DNA of 48,278 bases from Gammaproteobacteria bacterium (lineage in GTDB: Bacteria; Pseudomonadota; Gammaproteobacteria; Steroidobacterales; Steroidobacteraceae): the NCBI GenBank assembly GCA_013289615.1, contig JABCZO010000031.1:1-48278 (forward strand), given 5' to 3'. Shown here in pieces: positions 8,151 through 15,662 of this stretch. Positions within the stretch are counted from its first letter, which is position 1; each line of letters begins with the position of its first letter. The notes beneath the pieces were generated by a model. The model worked only from the letters and a program-made list of their open reading frames with translations. It searched no databases and was not told the origin of the DNA. Made by a program: the position numbers and the translations under genes.

Positions 8151-9794
8151 CTATGATCCCCGGATCCCCAACTCTCGCACGGCGTGGCCGCACGCCCGTG
8201 CGGTGAGTGCAAGTACGGTGAGCGTCGGATTCTGCGCGCCCTGCGACGGAAAGGCCGACGCGTCGGTGACATACAGACCGCTCGCATCCCAGCATTGATT
8301 ATGCGGGTCCAGCACCGAAGCGTCTGGGCTGTCGCCCATCCGAGCAGTACCACATTCGTGGATTGCCGTACCGGGAGGTGCGGGCCGCTCGTTCAGCTGA
8401 TTGAATTTCACTTTCAGCAGCTCGCCTAGTTCGCCCAGCGCGGCCGACTGGTCCTTCGCCAGCTGGAGTTCGGCATCATTATGGTGGCAGGCGATGCGAA
8501 GCACGGGTAGTCCCCAGGCGTCCGTGCGCCGCTGATCAAGCACAACGCGATTTTCTATGCGGGGCGCCATTTCCGCGAACGCCACCGCATTGAAATAGGA
8601 TATCCCCTGGCCCAACGACCAGCGATAGATCTGCACGCCGTAACCGCGGCCGCGACGCGCCGTCGCTCCATCACGCAGGTCGAATCGCGGCAGATACACG
8701 CAGCGCCCCGCTTCGCCCTGCACCGGCTCGTCAGGCAACCGGCCGCCAACGCCCTGGCCCGACACCAGGACATGGTCCATCAGGCATCGCCCCAGTACGC
8801 CGGACGCGGCGCCAATCCCATCCGGTGTTGAAGCTGACCCCGATGACAGCAGTATCCGCGTGCTCTCAAGGCTCGAAGCGCAGAGGAAAACGATCGGAGC
8901 GCAGGCTCTTTGCATGCGATTTGTGGCGCGGTCGTACCAACTCACGCCGCTCGCCCGCCCGTCGGCGTCGACCTGCACGTCCCGTACGATCGCACCGCGC
9001 CGACAGACCAGGCGCGTTGTCGCTGCTGCATACTCGATCGCGGCCAGGGGCGCGGCTGATCGTCCAAGGATCGGCTGGATGGCGCCCCAACGTCGCTCTA
9101 CCAGTTCGACTACCTCGGCCTCTGCCGCTGACGGCGTCAACACCTGAGCTATCCGCCCGTCGGGGACCCACGGAGAATGCTCAGTTCCACCCGCCAGTCC
9201 GAGTTCGCGTTCCACCTGCTCATACCACTGGTCGAGTTCCCCGACAGCCAGTGGCCACTGCGGGCTCAGTGTGTCGTCGGGACTGAAGTCGCGCTCGCTT
9301 AGCCGGTAGTATTGCCGGCCATGGCCCGGAATGATCATCCGCCCGCCAATCTGCTGCGCGCGGAACCAGTCGAATCGACTGCCCGATTCATTCACATACG
9401 GGTTTTCGCGATCATCGATAAAGGAGCCGGGCGACAATTCCCACGCGAAGCACTTGCTTTGTATCGGCTGGTGGATCGCGCCGGCAACGCGCAGCGCCCG
9501 ACGCCCGAAATTGATCACACCAGGCGGTAACAAGGACTGGAGCCTGGGATCTGCCGCCGTCCCTACTACGCTCCAGATCAGATGCCGCAGTGGCGCCTTC
9601 CAGAAGCTCGAAAGCCAGCCGGCATCGAGCAGCAGCACTTTCAGGCCCGCCCGCGTCAGCGACATCGCCGCCAGCCCGCCCGCAGCCCCTGCACCGACGA
9701 CGATGGCGTCGAATCCGCCCGGAGCCTCGATGCGATTGATCGTTGCCGCGTCGATCGCGGCTTGCAATGCCAGGCTCATTGCCGGTTGCGACAT
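8151..9794 (-). CDS. GMC-family FAD-dependent oxidoreductase (1)
   Basis: About 547 residues, normal for GMC enzymes. The FAD dinucleotide fold is at residues ~29-55 (IVVGAGAAGG ... VLLLDAG). The C-terminal GMC signature is HECGTARMGDSPDASVLD followed by LYVTDASAFPSQGAQNPTLT, including the catalytic-base histidine region. No signal peptide is visible, so it is probably cytoplasmic. GMC enzymes oxidise alcohols or sugar hydroxyls to carbonyls. Here a sugar or polyol of the EPS pathway is a reasonable substrate, but the sequence does not identify it. It is one of three GMC genes in this window. The ATG at 9794 has GAGGG about twelve bases upstream. It is divergent from the aldo/keto reductase at 10176. 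Confidence 0.85.
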   Translation of the reverse strand: MSQPAMSLALQAAIDAATINRIEAPGGFDAIVVGAGAAGGLAAMSLTRAGLKVLLLDAGWLSSFWKAPLRHLIWSVVGTAADPRLQSLLPPGVINFGRRALRVAGAIHQPIQSKCFAWELSPGSFIDDRENPYVNESGSRFDWFRAQQIGGRMIIPGHGRQYYRLSERDFSPDDTLSPQWPLAVGELDQWYEQVERELGLAGGTEHSPWVPDGRIAQVLTPSAAEAEVVELVERRWGAIQPILGRSAAPLAAIEYAAATTRLVCRRGAIVRDVQVDADGRASGVSWYDRATNRMQRACAPIVFLCASSLESTRILLSSGSASTPDGIGAASGVLGRCLMDHVLVSGQGVGGRLPDEPVQGEAGRCVYLPRFDLRDGATARRGRGYGVQIYRWSLGQGISYFNAVAFAEMAPRIENRVVLDQRRTDAWGLPVLRIACHHNDAELQLAKDQSAALGELGELLKVKFNQLNERPAPPGTAIHECGTARMGDSPDASVLDPHNQCWDASGLYVTDASAFPSQGAQNPTLTVLALTARACGHAVRELGIRGS

Positions 9795-10175
9795 GATCTA
9801 CGCAGCCCTCGCAGGCGAACGCACGCATCCAGGCAGGGTCAGCGGGTTGTCAAAATATGGGGGTTGCAGCAAGCACGCGCCGTTCGGCATTGGCTTGCGC
9901 TTCATTCGTCCTTGCACCGGCACGCTCTTAGACTGCATTATTGCTGGCACGGCGCCGCATCAGCTCACCGCGCGTCCAAGTACAGTACTCCGCCATCGCT
10001 GTTGATAGTACCGGTCCTTAAGTAAGCAAGATCGTCACTGCCGAATAATTGCATTGGGTTGATATTCTGCAGGCGGCGCATCTTGCCCGCATCCCCACTC
10101 GCTTGCCAGCCTCTGTAGGCTTTCGGGGCGGCAATGGCCACCAAGCCGAGCATGAGACGGTGAGAATGAGTCGTT
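9795..10175. other. Divergent intergenic region between GMC-1 and aldo/keto reductase-1
   Basis: About 380 bases that should carry the two divergent promoters. A 62-codon minus-strand frame (10153-9965) is present, but it has no ribosome site and resembles nothing I know, so I do not call it a gene. No clear repeats or promoter boxes were found. Confidence 0.35.
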
Positions 10176-11162
10176 ATGGCATCACGGACAACTGATAAAC
10201 CCTCGGCCATTCTGCCTTCAGGGATGCCGCGCCTCGGCTTTGGCTGCGGCGACCTGTACGGCGCAGCCTCGTATGCCGCTTCCGCTCGACTGGTGGAAAC
10301 GGCGCTCGACTCAGGAATCCGCTATTTCGACGTGGCGCGGCTCTACGGCAACGGATCAGCCGAGAGCGTACTCGGCAGCATCCTGCCGCGCGTGCGCGAT
10401 CAGGTAGTCATTGTCAGCAAGGCGGGTATCCTGCCCTATAGCATGCTGCGATGGACCCACTTCGTCCGCAGGGCCGCGAAGGCGGCACGCATGGCGGGTC
10501 CACTGGCGCGGGCGCTGGTACCGGCGCCACCGCCCTCGGCCGCGCGATTTGGCGCGTTCGGTCTCGGCGATCTGGCCCGCAGCGTTGCTTGTAGCCTCAA
10601 GGCACTGCGCACTGATTATCTCGACATCCTGCTGCTTCACGAATCCAGTGTCACCGATGCGCGTCGACCGGAGGTCCTCGAATTCCTTGAGCGGCTGCGC
10701 AGCCAGGGCAAAATCCGTCGATTCGGCATCGCCACCCATTATCCCGATACGATCGAAATAGTGAATGCCGTGCCGAGAATTGCGCCAATAGTGCAGTTCG
10801 CCAGCGACGCGCTTAACCGAAACGTCAGCCGCCTGCCGGTATTGCATTTGGACCTGGTGGTAACGCATTCAGCGGTCAGGCCGATCCTGTCGCGCCTGAT
10901 CGATCACCTCACTGCCGATCCGGCCGCGGCTGCGCGATGGACGCAACGCACCGGGATTGCATGCGCCGATCGATCGAAGATTGCTGGCCTACTGCTCGCC
11001 GATGCGATCGCCGCTAACACCTCCGGTGTCGTGCTATTTTCCTCGTCCCGGCCGGAGCGGATTGCCGAAGCGGCGAGCACCAGGCCGCTCGACGTCGAAC
11101 GTTCCGCCGCGGTACGCGATGAGCTCGCCCGGATGTCTGGTGCTAGCGCGTCGGTGTCTTAG
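10176..11162 (+). CDS. Aldo/keto reductase (1)
   Basis: About 328 residues, typical length. The strand-1 motif LGFGCGDLYG is followed by the catalytic tetrad in the expected places: D52 (YFDVARLYG), Y57, K82 (IVSKAGIL) and H155 (ILLLHES). The later GKIRRFGIATH strand is also conserved. It should reduce an aldehyde or ketone with NAD(P)H in the cytoplasm. An unusual point is an insertion (~90-125) between K82 and H155 that is rich in Ala, Pro and Arg. It lies between two minus-strand GMC oxidoreductase genes. A role as the reductive partner in a sugar epimerisation or keto-sugar step is plausible but unproven. Confidence 0.85.
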   Translation: MASRTTDKPSAILPSGMPRLGFGCGDLYGAASYAASARLVETALDSGIRYFDVARLYGNGSAESVLGSILPRVRDQVVIVSKAGILPYSMLRWTHFVRRAAKAARMAGPLARALVPAPPPSAARFGAFGLGDLARSVACSLKALRTDYLDILLLHESSVTDARRPEVLEFLERLRSQGKIRRFGIATHYPDTIEIVNAVPRIAPIVQFASDALNRNVSRLPVLHLDLVVTHSAVRPILSRLIDHLTADPAAAARWTQRTGIACADRSKIAGLLLADAIAANTSGVVLFSSSRPERIAEAASTRPLDVERSAAVRDELARMSGASASVS

Positions 11163-11185
11163 GAGATACGGGCTGCTACCGATTT

Positions 11186-11208
11186 CACACACACACGCAC
11201 ACACACAG
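11186..11208. repeat. CA dinucleotide tract
   Basis: An imperfect (CA)n run of about 22 bases, interrupted by one G, lies in the 60-base gap between the convergent aldo/keto reductase and Tat-like protein genes. Such tracts can slip, but this one is outside coding sequence. Confidence 0.7.
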
Positions 11209-11222
11209 CCTGACGCACACCC

Positions 11223-11645
11223 TCAGAATTGCGCAAACGGATTACCGCAAGCGCGCATCGGGTCATAGTAGCCGAGGTAGCGAACCAGCCGCGATTCATC
11301 GGCGCCATTTATCAAAAAATCGCTCGACAGCAGGTAGTTGGTGACAATGCGCTCTTCGCCATGGCGCAGTGCGCTGCCAAATCCCAACTTGGTGCTCAGC
11401 GTTGCATGAAGGTACAGCGGCTTTACGACGTTGAGAAATCGAAGTCGGTCGTTCGAGATGATATGTCTGGCCGCCATATCGCGAGCGAAGGCGTTGACTC
11501 CATCCAGGTCGAGCTTCAGGTAATCGAGCCTTCTACGTACCACGGTAACAAATGCTTCCTCATCGGAGCTGCCGAAATAGCGCCAGCCCGCGTAGCCGCC
11601 GAAGATTCCGCCGGCGAGCAGAAGCAGTCGGCGCCGCGTAATCAT
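11223..11645 (-). CDS. Small Tat-like protein paired with GMC oxidoreductase 2
   Basis: About 140 residues. The N-terminus MITRRRLLLLAGGIFGGYAG has arginines before a hydrophobic helix, as in Tat signals or signal anchors. The rest is helical, ends GYYDPMRACGNPFAQF, and contains no cofactor motif I know. The ATG at 11645 overlaps the stop of the upstream GMC gene (ATGA), so the two are translationally coupled. By analogy, gluconate-2-dehydrogenase-type GMC complexes also have a small Tat-exported subunit, but I see no clear sequence match to that family. It may carry the GMC protein to, or hold it at, the periplasmic side. Function otherwise unknown. Confidence 0.65.
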   Translation of the reverse strand: MITRRRLLLLAGGIFGGYAGWRYFGSSDEEAFVTVVRRRLDYLKLDLDGVNAFARDMAARHIISNDRLRFLNVVKPLYLHATLSTKLGFGSALRHGEERIVTNYLLSSDFLINGADESRLVRYLGYYDPMRACGNPFAQF

Positions 11646-13090
11646 GCCGGGCTGCCCGCGAACAGGTGATCTGCCGCCCACAACGACAGCGCGGATATGG
11701 TCAGCGTCGGTAACGCCGGGCTTGCGGTCGGGAAGGCGCTGGCGCCCAAAACCAGCAGATTACGGAATTGGTGGTGTGTCAGGTAGCGATCGACAACACT
11801 GCTGGCTCGATCGTTGCCCATGACCACTGTACCCTGGATGTGCGCCGACGTCGTGCCCTGTGACGTTCCGGCAATGCGCTCGATTGGCAGCGCCGCCGCC
11901 AGTTTGTCGATCATTTGCGGAACCCGTTTCGCCCCGCGGTACGCATAGTCGGAATAGTCGGTGAAGTGAGCCTCGGCGAGCCTGGGATTGGCCGCATTTA
12001 CGGTAATCGTATTGTCATCGCGCGGCACGTCATCGAACACGAACCGCACATTCACACGCTCTGAATAGCGTCCGCGCTCGGTGCGAAGTGCCCCCAATTT
12101 GTATGCGAACGGGGAATTCCACATCTCGATTATGCAGGCGGCGTACTCGCGCCGATGATCGCCTTCGTAAAACTGGTAGCCATTGGCGGTAATGAGGGTG
12201 CTGCCGTTGTATGACTTCAACCCGTTGAGGTCGAGCATCACGTCGATCGGCAACTGATCATGCAGTCGTTTGCCCACCAGCCGATGAGTATCGCCGGAGC
12301 GCAGCAGGATATGAGGATTAAACAAGGCGCTCGCGGCGAGCACGATCAGGTCTGCATGCGCCTGCTCGGCTTTGCCGTTGGATCTGTAGTTGACGCCGTG
12401 GGCTACTCCTGCGCTGAATTCGATCGTGTCGACTTCGGCCTGCAGCAGCAGCGTAACCCTGGGATCTGCGTAAATACCTTTCAATCCGTTCTGAATAGTG
12501 AACTTTGCGTCGACCGGACACTTATCACACACACCGGAGGCGCAGCACACGCCGCGGGTGCCGGTCGCAACGCGAGCGCGGGCGGTGGCGGCTTGGAACC
12601 AGCCGTCGGGAAAGTGCTTCTTGAGCAGCTCGTCAGGGCTGGAGAAGCGGTGTGGCGGCTGCGGAAACGGGCGGGAGCGCGGCATCGGACTGTCAGCGGG
12701 GCCGGAAACCGACATCACCTGCTCGGCAGTGCAGTAGTGGCCTTCCAGATCGTCGTAACTCAGCGGCCAGTCGATCCCCACACCGTAGCGCGATCTGAGC
12801 GCAAAATCACCGGGCATCATGCGGGTGGCGCCCCCCAACCAGCACTTGGAGTTTCCACCGAAGCCAGGACTCGTGTACCACTCCTTTTCCGGCGTGGTAT
12901 TGACGAACACGGCCTCGGGGGCAATGCTGGAGGTGCGCCGATTGGCCAGCTGCCATTCCTTGCTGTCCTCGGCGCCGCGCTCGAGCACCAGAACTCGCGT
13001 CGTGGGCGGCGCGCGCTCCAGATAGCGCATCAAGAAGAAGGCGCCAGCAAATCCGGTGCCGATCACGATCGTGTCATAACCCGAAGTCAT
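11642..13090 (-). CDS. GMC-family FAD-dependent oxidoreductase (2) with cysteine cluster
   Basis: About 482 residues from the ATG at 13090 (MTSGYDTIVIGTGFAG); the 45 codons upstream in frame do not look coding. The FAD-binding GTGFAG motif is at 11-16. A cluster C182-C183-x4-C188-x2-C191 followed by PVDAKF resembles the cysteine-rich segment of some GMC/cholesterol-oxidase-like enzymes. Whether it binds a metal or Fe-S centre is unknown. The C-terminal signature includes GTTSAHIQGTVVMGNDRASSVVD and FPTASPALPTLTISAL. It lacks its own export signal, but its partner gene, overlapping by four bases, encodes a Tat-like protein, so export as a complex is possible. The substrate is unknown; a carbohydrate or polyol is likely from context. 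Confidence 0.83.
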   Translation of the reverse strand: MTSGYDTIVIGTGFAGAFFLMRYLERAPPTTRVLVLERGAEDSKEWQLANRRTSSIAPEAVFVNTTPEKEWYTSPGFGGNSKCWLGGATRMMPGDFALRSRYGVGIDWPLSYDDLEGHYCTAEQVMSVSGPADSPMPRSRPFPQPPHRFSSPDELLKKHFPDGWFQAATARARVATGTRGVCCASGVCDKCPVDAKFTIQNGLKGIYADPRVTLLLQAEVDTIEFSAGVAHGVNYRSNGKAEQAHADLIVLAASALFNPHILLRSGDTHRLVGKRLHDQLPIDVMLDLNGLKSYNGSTLITANGYQFYEGDHRREYAACIIEMWNSPFAYKLGALRTERGRYSERVNVRFVFDDVPRDDNTITVNAANPRLAEAHFTDYSDYAYRGAKRVPQMIDKLAAALPIERIAGTSQGTTSAHIQGTVVMGNDRASSVVDRYLTHHQFRNLLVLGASAFPTASPALPTLTISALSLWAADHLFAGSPA

Positions 13091-13338
13091 GTCATACAAC
13101 GACCGTGTCGATGTGTCGGCGGCGATTGCCGTTGATTCAAAATCATAAATAACCGACTCATCGTATAAGCGGTGTCTATGGCACGCAAGTCTTAAGCTCG
13201 CGCGCGGCCTTACCAGGCATCGCACAGCGTGCCTGCAACCGCATCGACCAGATGCGCGATCGACTCGTCATCGCCGCACAGTCGCCGATCGATCCGAAGT
13301 GCCTCAGGCTGGATTTTTGCTTTGGTAACCCATTTGAG

Positions 13339-13413
13339 TGGTGGGCGGTACTGGGATCGAACCAGTGACCCCTGCCGTGTGAAAGCAGTGCTCTACCGCT
13401 GAGCTAACCGCCC
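13339..13413 (-). tRNA. tRNA-Val (anticodon CAC)
   Basis: A 75-base cloverleaf with encoded CCA on the minus strand. The acceptor GGGCGGT pairs with ACCGCCC; the anticodon stem CTGCT/GGCAG encloses the loop TTCACAC, giving anticodon CAC for GTG codons; the T arm is ACTGG-TTCGATC-CCAGT. Confidence 0.93.
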
Positions 13414-13433
13414 CGGTTGCCGACGGGCGGCAG

Positions 13434-13462
13434 AGTTTAAGCGGCGGGCCTTGGCGAATCAA
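13434..13462 (-). promoter_or_regulatory. Sigma-70-type promoter for tRNA-Val
   Basis: On the minus strand TTGATT (13462-13457), a 17-base spacer and TAAACT (13439-13434) are followed by a GC-rich discriminator (CTGCCGCCCG). The tRNA begins 20 bases after the -10 box. The GC-rich discriminator is typical of stringently controlled stable-RNA promoters. Confidence 0.6.
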
Positions 13463-13515
13463 TCGGCACGCCTGTACCATGCTCGGCCGCGATTGGCCCG
13501 GCGCGAGATCATGAA

Positions 13516-14916
13516 ATGACTGTCGTCACCCGTTTTGCCCCGAGCCCCACCGGCATGCTGCATATCGGCGGTGTGCGTACCGCGCTGTTTTCGTGGCTGT
13601 ACGCGCGCCATCACGGCGGCAAGTTCATCCTGCGCGTCGAGGATACCGATCGGGAGCGGTCCACGGAGGAAGCCGTCCGCGTGATCCTGGACGGGATGCG
13701 CTGGCTCGAGCTCGATGCCGACGAGGGGCCATTTTTCCAGTCGCAGCGCTACCAACGCTATCATGCCGTCATCGCCATGCTGCTCGAGCGCGGTGCGGCT
13801 TACCGTTGCTATTGCACCAGGGAGGAGCTGGAGGCAATGCGCCAGCAGCAGCTCGCACGCAAAGAAAAGCCGCGCTACGACGGGCATTGCCGCGAGCTAC
13901 AGGAAGTGCGACCTGGCGTTGAGCCGGCCATTCGTTTCAAGAACCCGCTCGATGGCGAAGTGATTGTCGACGATCAGGTCCACGGCCGCGTTGTATTCCA
14001 GAATCGCGAACTCGATGATCTGATCATCGAACGCTCGGACGGCAACCCGACCTACAATTTCTGCGTGGTGGTCGACGATATGGACATGGGCGTAACCCAT
14101 GTGATCCGTGGTGATGATCACCTGAACAATACCCCGCGGCAGATGAATATGCTGCGCGCGCTGGGTGCGACGCCGCCGGTGTACGCCCACGTACCGATGA
14201 TCCTGGGGCCCGATGGCGCCAAGCTTTCCAAGCGCCACGGCGCGCTCAGCGTGCTGCAATATCAGGAGGATGGCTATCTGCCCGATGCGCTGCTCAACTA
14301 CCTGGTGCGCCTGGGCTGGTCGCGCGGCGATCAGGAGGTCTTTACCCGCGAGGAAATGATCGCGGCTTTCGATATCAAGGATGTCAACAAGGCGGCATCG
14401 GCCTTCGATCCGGAAAAACTGCTCTGGCTCAACCAGCAGCACATGATGCGCGCGCCGGTGGGCACTCTGGCGCAAGGTTTGCGCTCGCGGCTGGCGGCGC
14501 TCGGCGTGGTGGTCGATGACGACAAGTTGCTTGAGGCAGTGGCCAATGCGCAGCGCGAGCGCGCCAGGACGCTCAACGAAATGGCCCACAACAGCCTGTT
14601 CTTTTTCTGCGATATCGAGGCGTACGATGACAAGGCCGCGAGCAAGAACCTTACGCCCGAGACGGCGCCGATGCTCCAGGCGCTGGGGGAGGGCTTCAAG
14701 GCCCTGAGCGAATGGAACGCCGGTTCCATCCATGAGGTAATCAACGCCGTGGCGCAGCGCTACGGGGTCGGCCTGGGCAAAGTTGCACAGCCGCTGCGGG
14801 TGGCGATATCGGGCGGCGCCGTCTCGCCGCCAATCGATATCACGGTGGCGCTTCTGGGCAGGCAGAGGACCGGTGAGCGCATCGAGCACGCACTGCACTG
14901 GGTGCTTTCGCTATAG
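13516..14916 (+). CDS. gltX: Glutamate--tRNA ligase
   Basis: About 466 residues, the standard bacterial GluRS length. It charges tRNA-Glu with glutamate using ATP in the cytoplasm. The class I signature near the N-terminus is FAPSPTGMLHIGG (HIGH variant at H16-G19). The KMSKS-type loop is K236-L-S-K-R240, within DGAKLSKRHG. The GluRS-type RGDDHLNNTPRQ and the C-terminal anticodon-binding domain ending GERIEHAL are present. A cysteine pair (CYC, ~101-103) without further zinc ligands fits GluRS subtypes lacking a full zinc site. Its substrate tRNA-Glu is encoded 145 bp downstream. It is divergent from tRNA-Val, so its promoter must lie in 13414-13515. Confidence 0.97.
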   Translation: MTVVTRFAPSPTGMLHIGGVRTALFSWLYARHHGGKFILRVEDTDRERSTEEAVRVILDGMRWLELDADEGPFFQSQRYQRYHAVIAMLLERGAAYRCYCTREELEAMRQQQLARKEKPRYDGHCRELQEVRPGVEPAIRFKNPLDGEVIVDDQVHGRVVFQNRELDDLIIERSDGNPTYNFCVVVDDMDMGVTHVIRGDDHLNNTPRQMNMLRALGATPPVYAHVPMILGPDGAKLSKRHGALSVLQYQEDGYLPDALLNYLVRLGWSRGDQEVFTREEMIAAFDIKDVNKAASAFDPEKLLWLNQQHMMRAPVGTLAQGLRSRLAALGVVVDDDKLLEAVANAQRERARTLNEMAHNSLFFFCDIEAYDDKAASKNLTPETAPMLQALGEGFKALSEWNAGSIHEVINAVAQRYGVGLGKVAQPLRVAISGGAVSPPIDITVALLGRQRTGERIEHALHWVLSL

Positions 14917-14919
14917 TTG

Positions 14920-14948
14920 TTGACAGGATTCATGGGCTTGCGTACCTT
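14920..14948 (+). promoter_or_regulatory. Sigma-70-type promoter for tRNA-Ala / tRNA-Glu
   Basis: A perfect TTGACA (14920-14925), a 17-base spacer and TACCTT (14943-14948) are followed by the GC-rich stretch CGCGCCCC before the tRNA-Ala 5' end at 14963. It lies just after the gltX stop, so the tRNAs can be transcribed independently of gltX and probably under stringent control. Confidence 0.65.
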
Positions 14949-14962
14949 CGCGCCCCTTCAGT

Positions 14963-15038
<76 letters not shown>

Positions 15039-15060
15039 CGATCGCGCTGCCCGTTCGATT

Positions 15061-15136
15061 GTCCCCATCGTCTAGAGGCCCAGGACATCGCCCTTTCACG
15101 GCGGTAACAGGGGTTCGAATCCCCTTGGGGACGCCA
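15061..15136 (+). tRNA. tRNA-Glu (anticodon TTC)
   Basis: A 76-base cloverleaf ending GCCA with encoded CCA. The acceptor is GTCCCCA/TGGGGAC. The anticodon loop CTTTCAC gives TTC, and the T arm is AGGGG-TTCGAAT-CCCCT. It is 22 bases after tRNA-Ala and probably co-transcribed with it; it is the substrate of the adjacent gltX product. Confidence 0.95.
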
Positions 15137-15280
15137 CTAATATCATATGGTTAATTGGTCGAAGTCAGTGCTATTCACTGGTGTGGGAATCTGGCGGGCA
15201 TAAGGCCGCGCCGGGCGCTTCGCTATTCGTCTGGATCTGCCGGCGCATGCGAGCTGGTGCGCCTCGACATCGATGTGAAT

Positions 15281-15650
15281 CTAGCCATAGCCGGACCGCA
15301 ACACCTCATGCAATTGGCAAATCCGAGCCGTGTTCGCCGCGGTCGCGAGAGATTCGATGCCGAAGGCGAGGCAAACGTCGATGTCCTTCTGCGAGAAATA
15401 ATTGCCGTGAATCAGTAGCTCGCGAATCTGGTCGGCGGCGTGTGGGTATTCGCGCTCGTCTGGGTCGTGGTTCTGGATCTCGTCTACCACGCGCAGAATC
15501 TCTGCTGATCTTGACGTCGAGCGCCGCCTCGGTGCTGTAGAAAATATTGCCGTTGGAGTGCGCGGATTCGTTGCGGTCGTGCGCGAGCTGCAGGCGACAG
15601 GTCGCAACGCGGCCTGGGGCGCATAATAGCCACCGCCGTCCGCCAACTTG
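15281..15650 (-). pseudogene. Probable frameshifted gene remnant, unrecognised
   Basis: On the minus strand, protein-like sequence switches frame twice. It runs LADGGGYYAPQAALR (near 15610-15650) in one frame, then LAHDRNESAHSNGNIFYST and AALDVKISRDS (about 15500-15600) in another, then back to AEILRVVDEIQNHDPDE and IRELLIHGNYFSQKDIDV to a stop at 15281. Each piece has natural-looking composition while the overlapping frames are Arg/Ser-rich junk. This suggests a decayed gene with two indels, lying just downstream of the tRNAs and antisense to the start of the next gene. I do not recognise the family. A sequencing error could give the same picture. Confidence 0.4.
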
Positions 15651-15662
15651 AGGCTAACAACA

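Noticed and set aside
9965..10153. 62-codon minus-strand frame between GMC-1 and aldo/keto reductase-1
   Set aside because: Fairly natural composition, but no ribosome site and no family resemblance; too weak to call.
12260..13135. Plus-strand frame of about 291 codons opposite GMC-2
   Set aside because: Overlaps the FAD-binding GMC gene and has no domain pattern of its own.
13091..13225. N-terminal extension of GMC-2 by 45 codons
   Set aside because: The extension is rich in Arg, Cys and His and unlike GMC N-termini; the FAD motif starts right after the ATG at 13090.
13897..14898. Long minus-strand frame of about 333 codons across gltX
   Set aside because: Shadow of gltX: His/Arg/Gln-rich with no known motif, while the plus frame is a complete GluRS.
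15061..15660. Integrated element at tRNA-Glu
   Set aside because: No integrase gene and no second copy of the tRNA 3' end is visible in the window; only the gene remnant remains suggestive.
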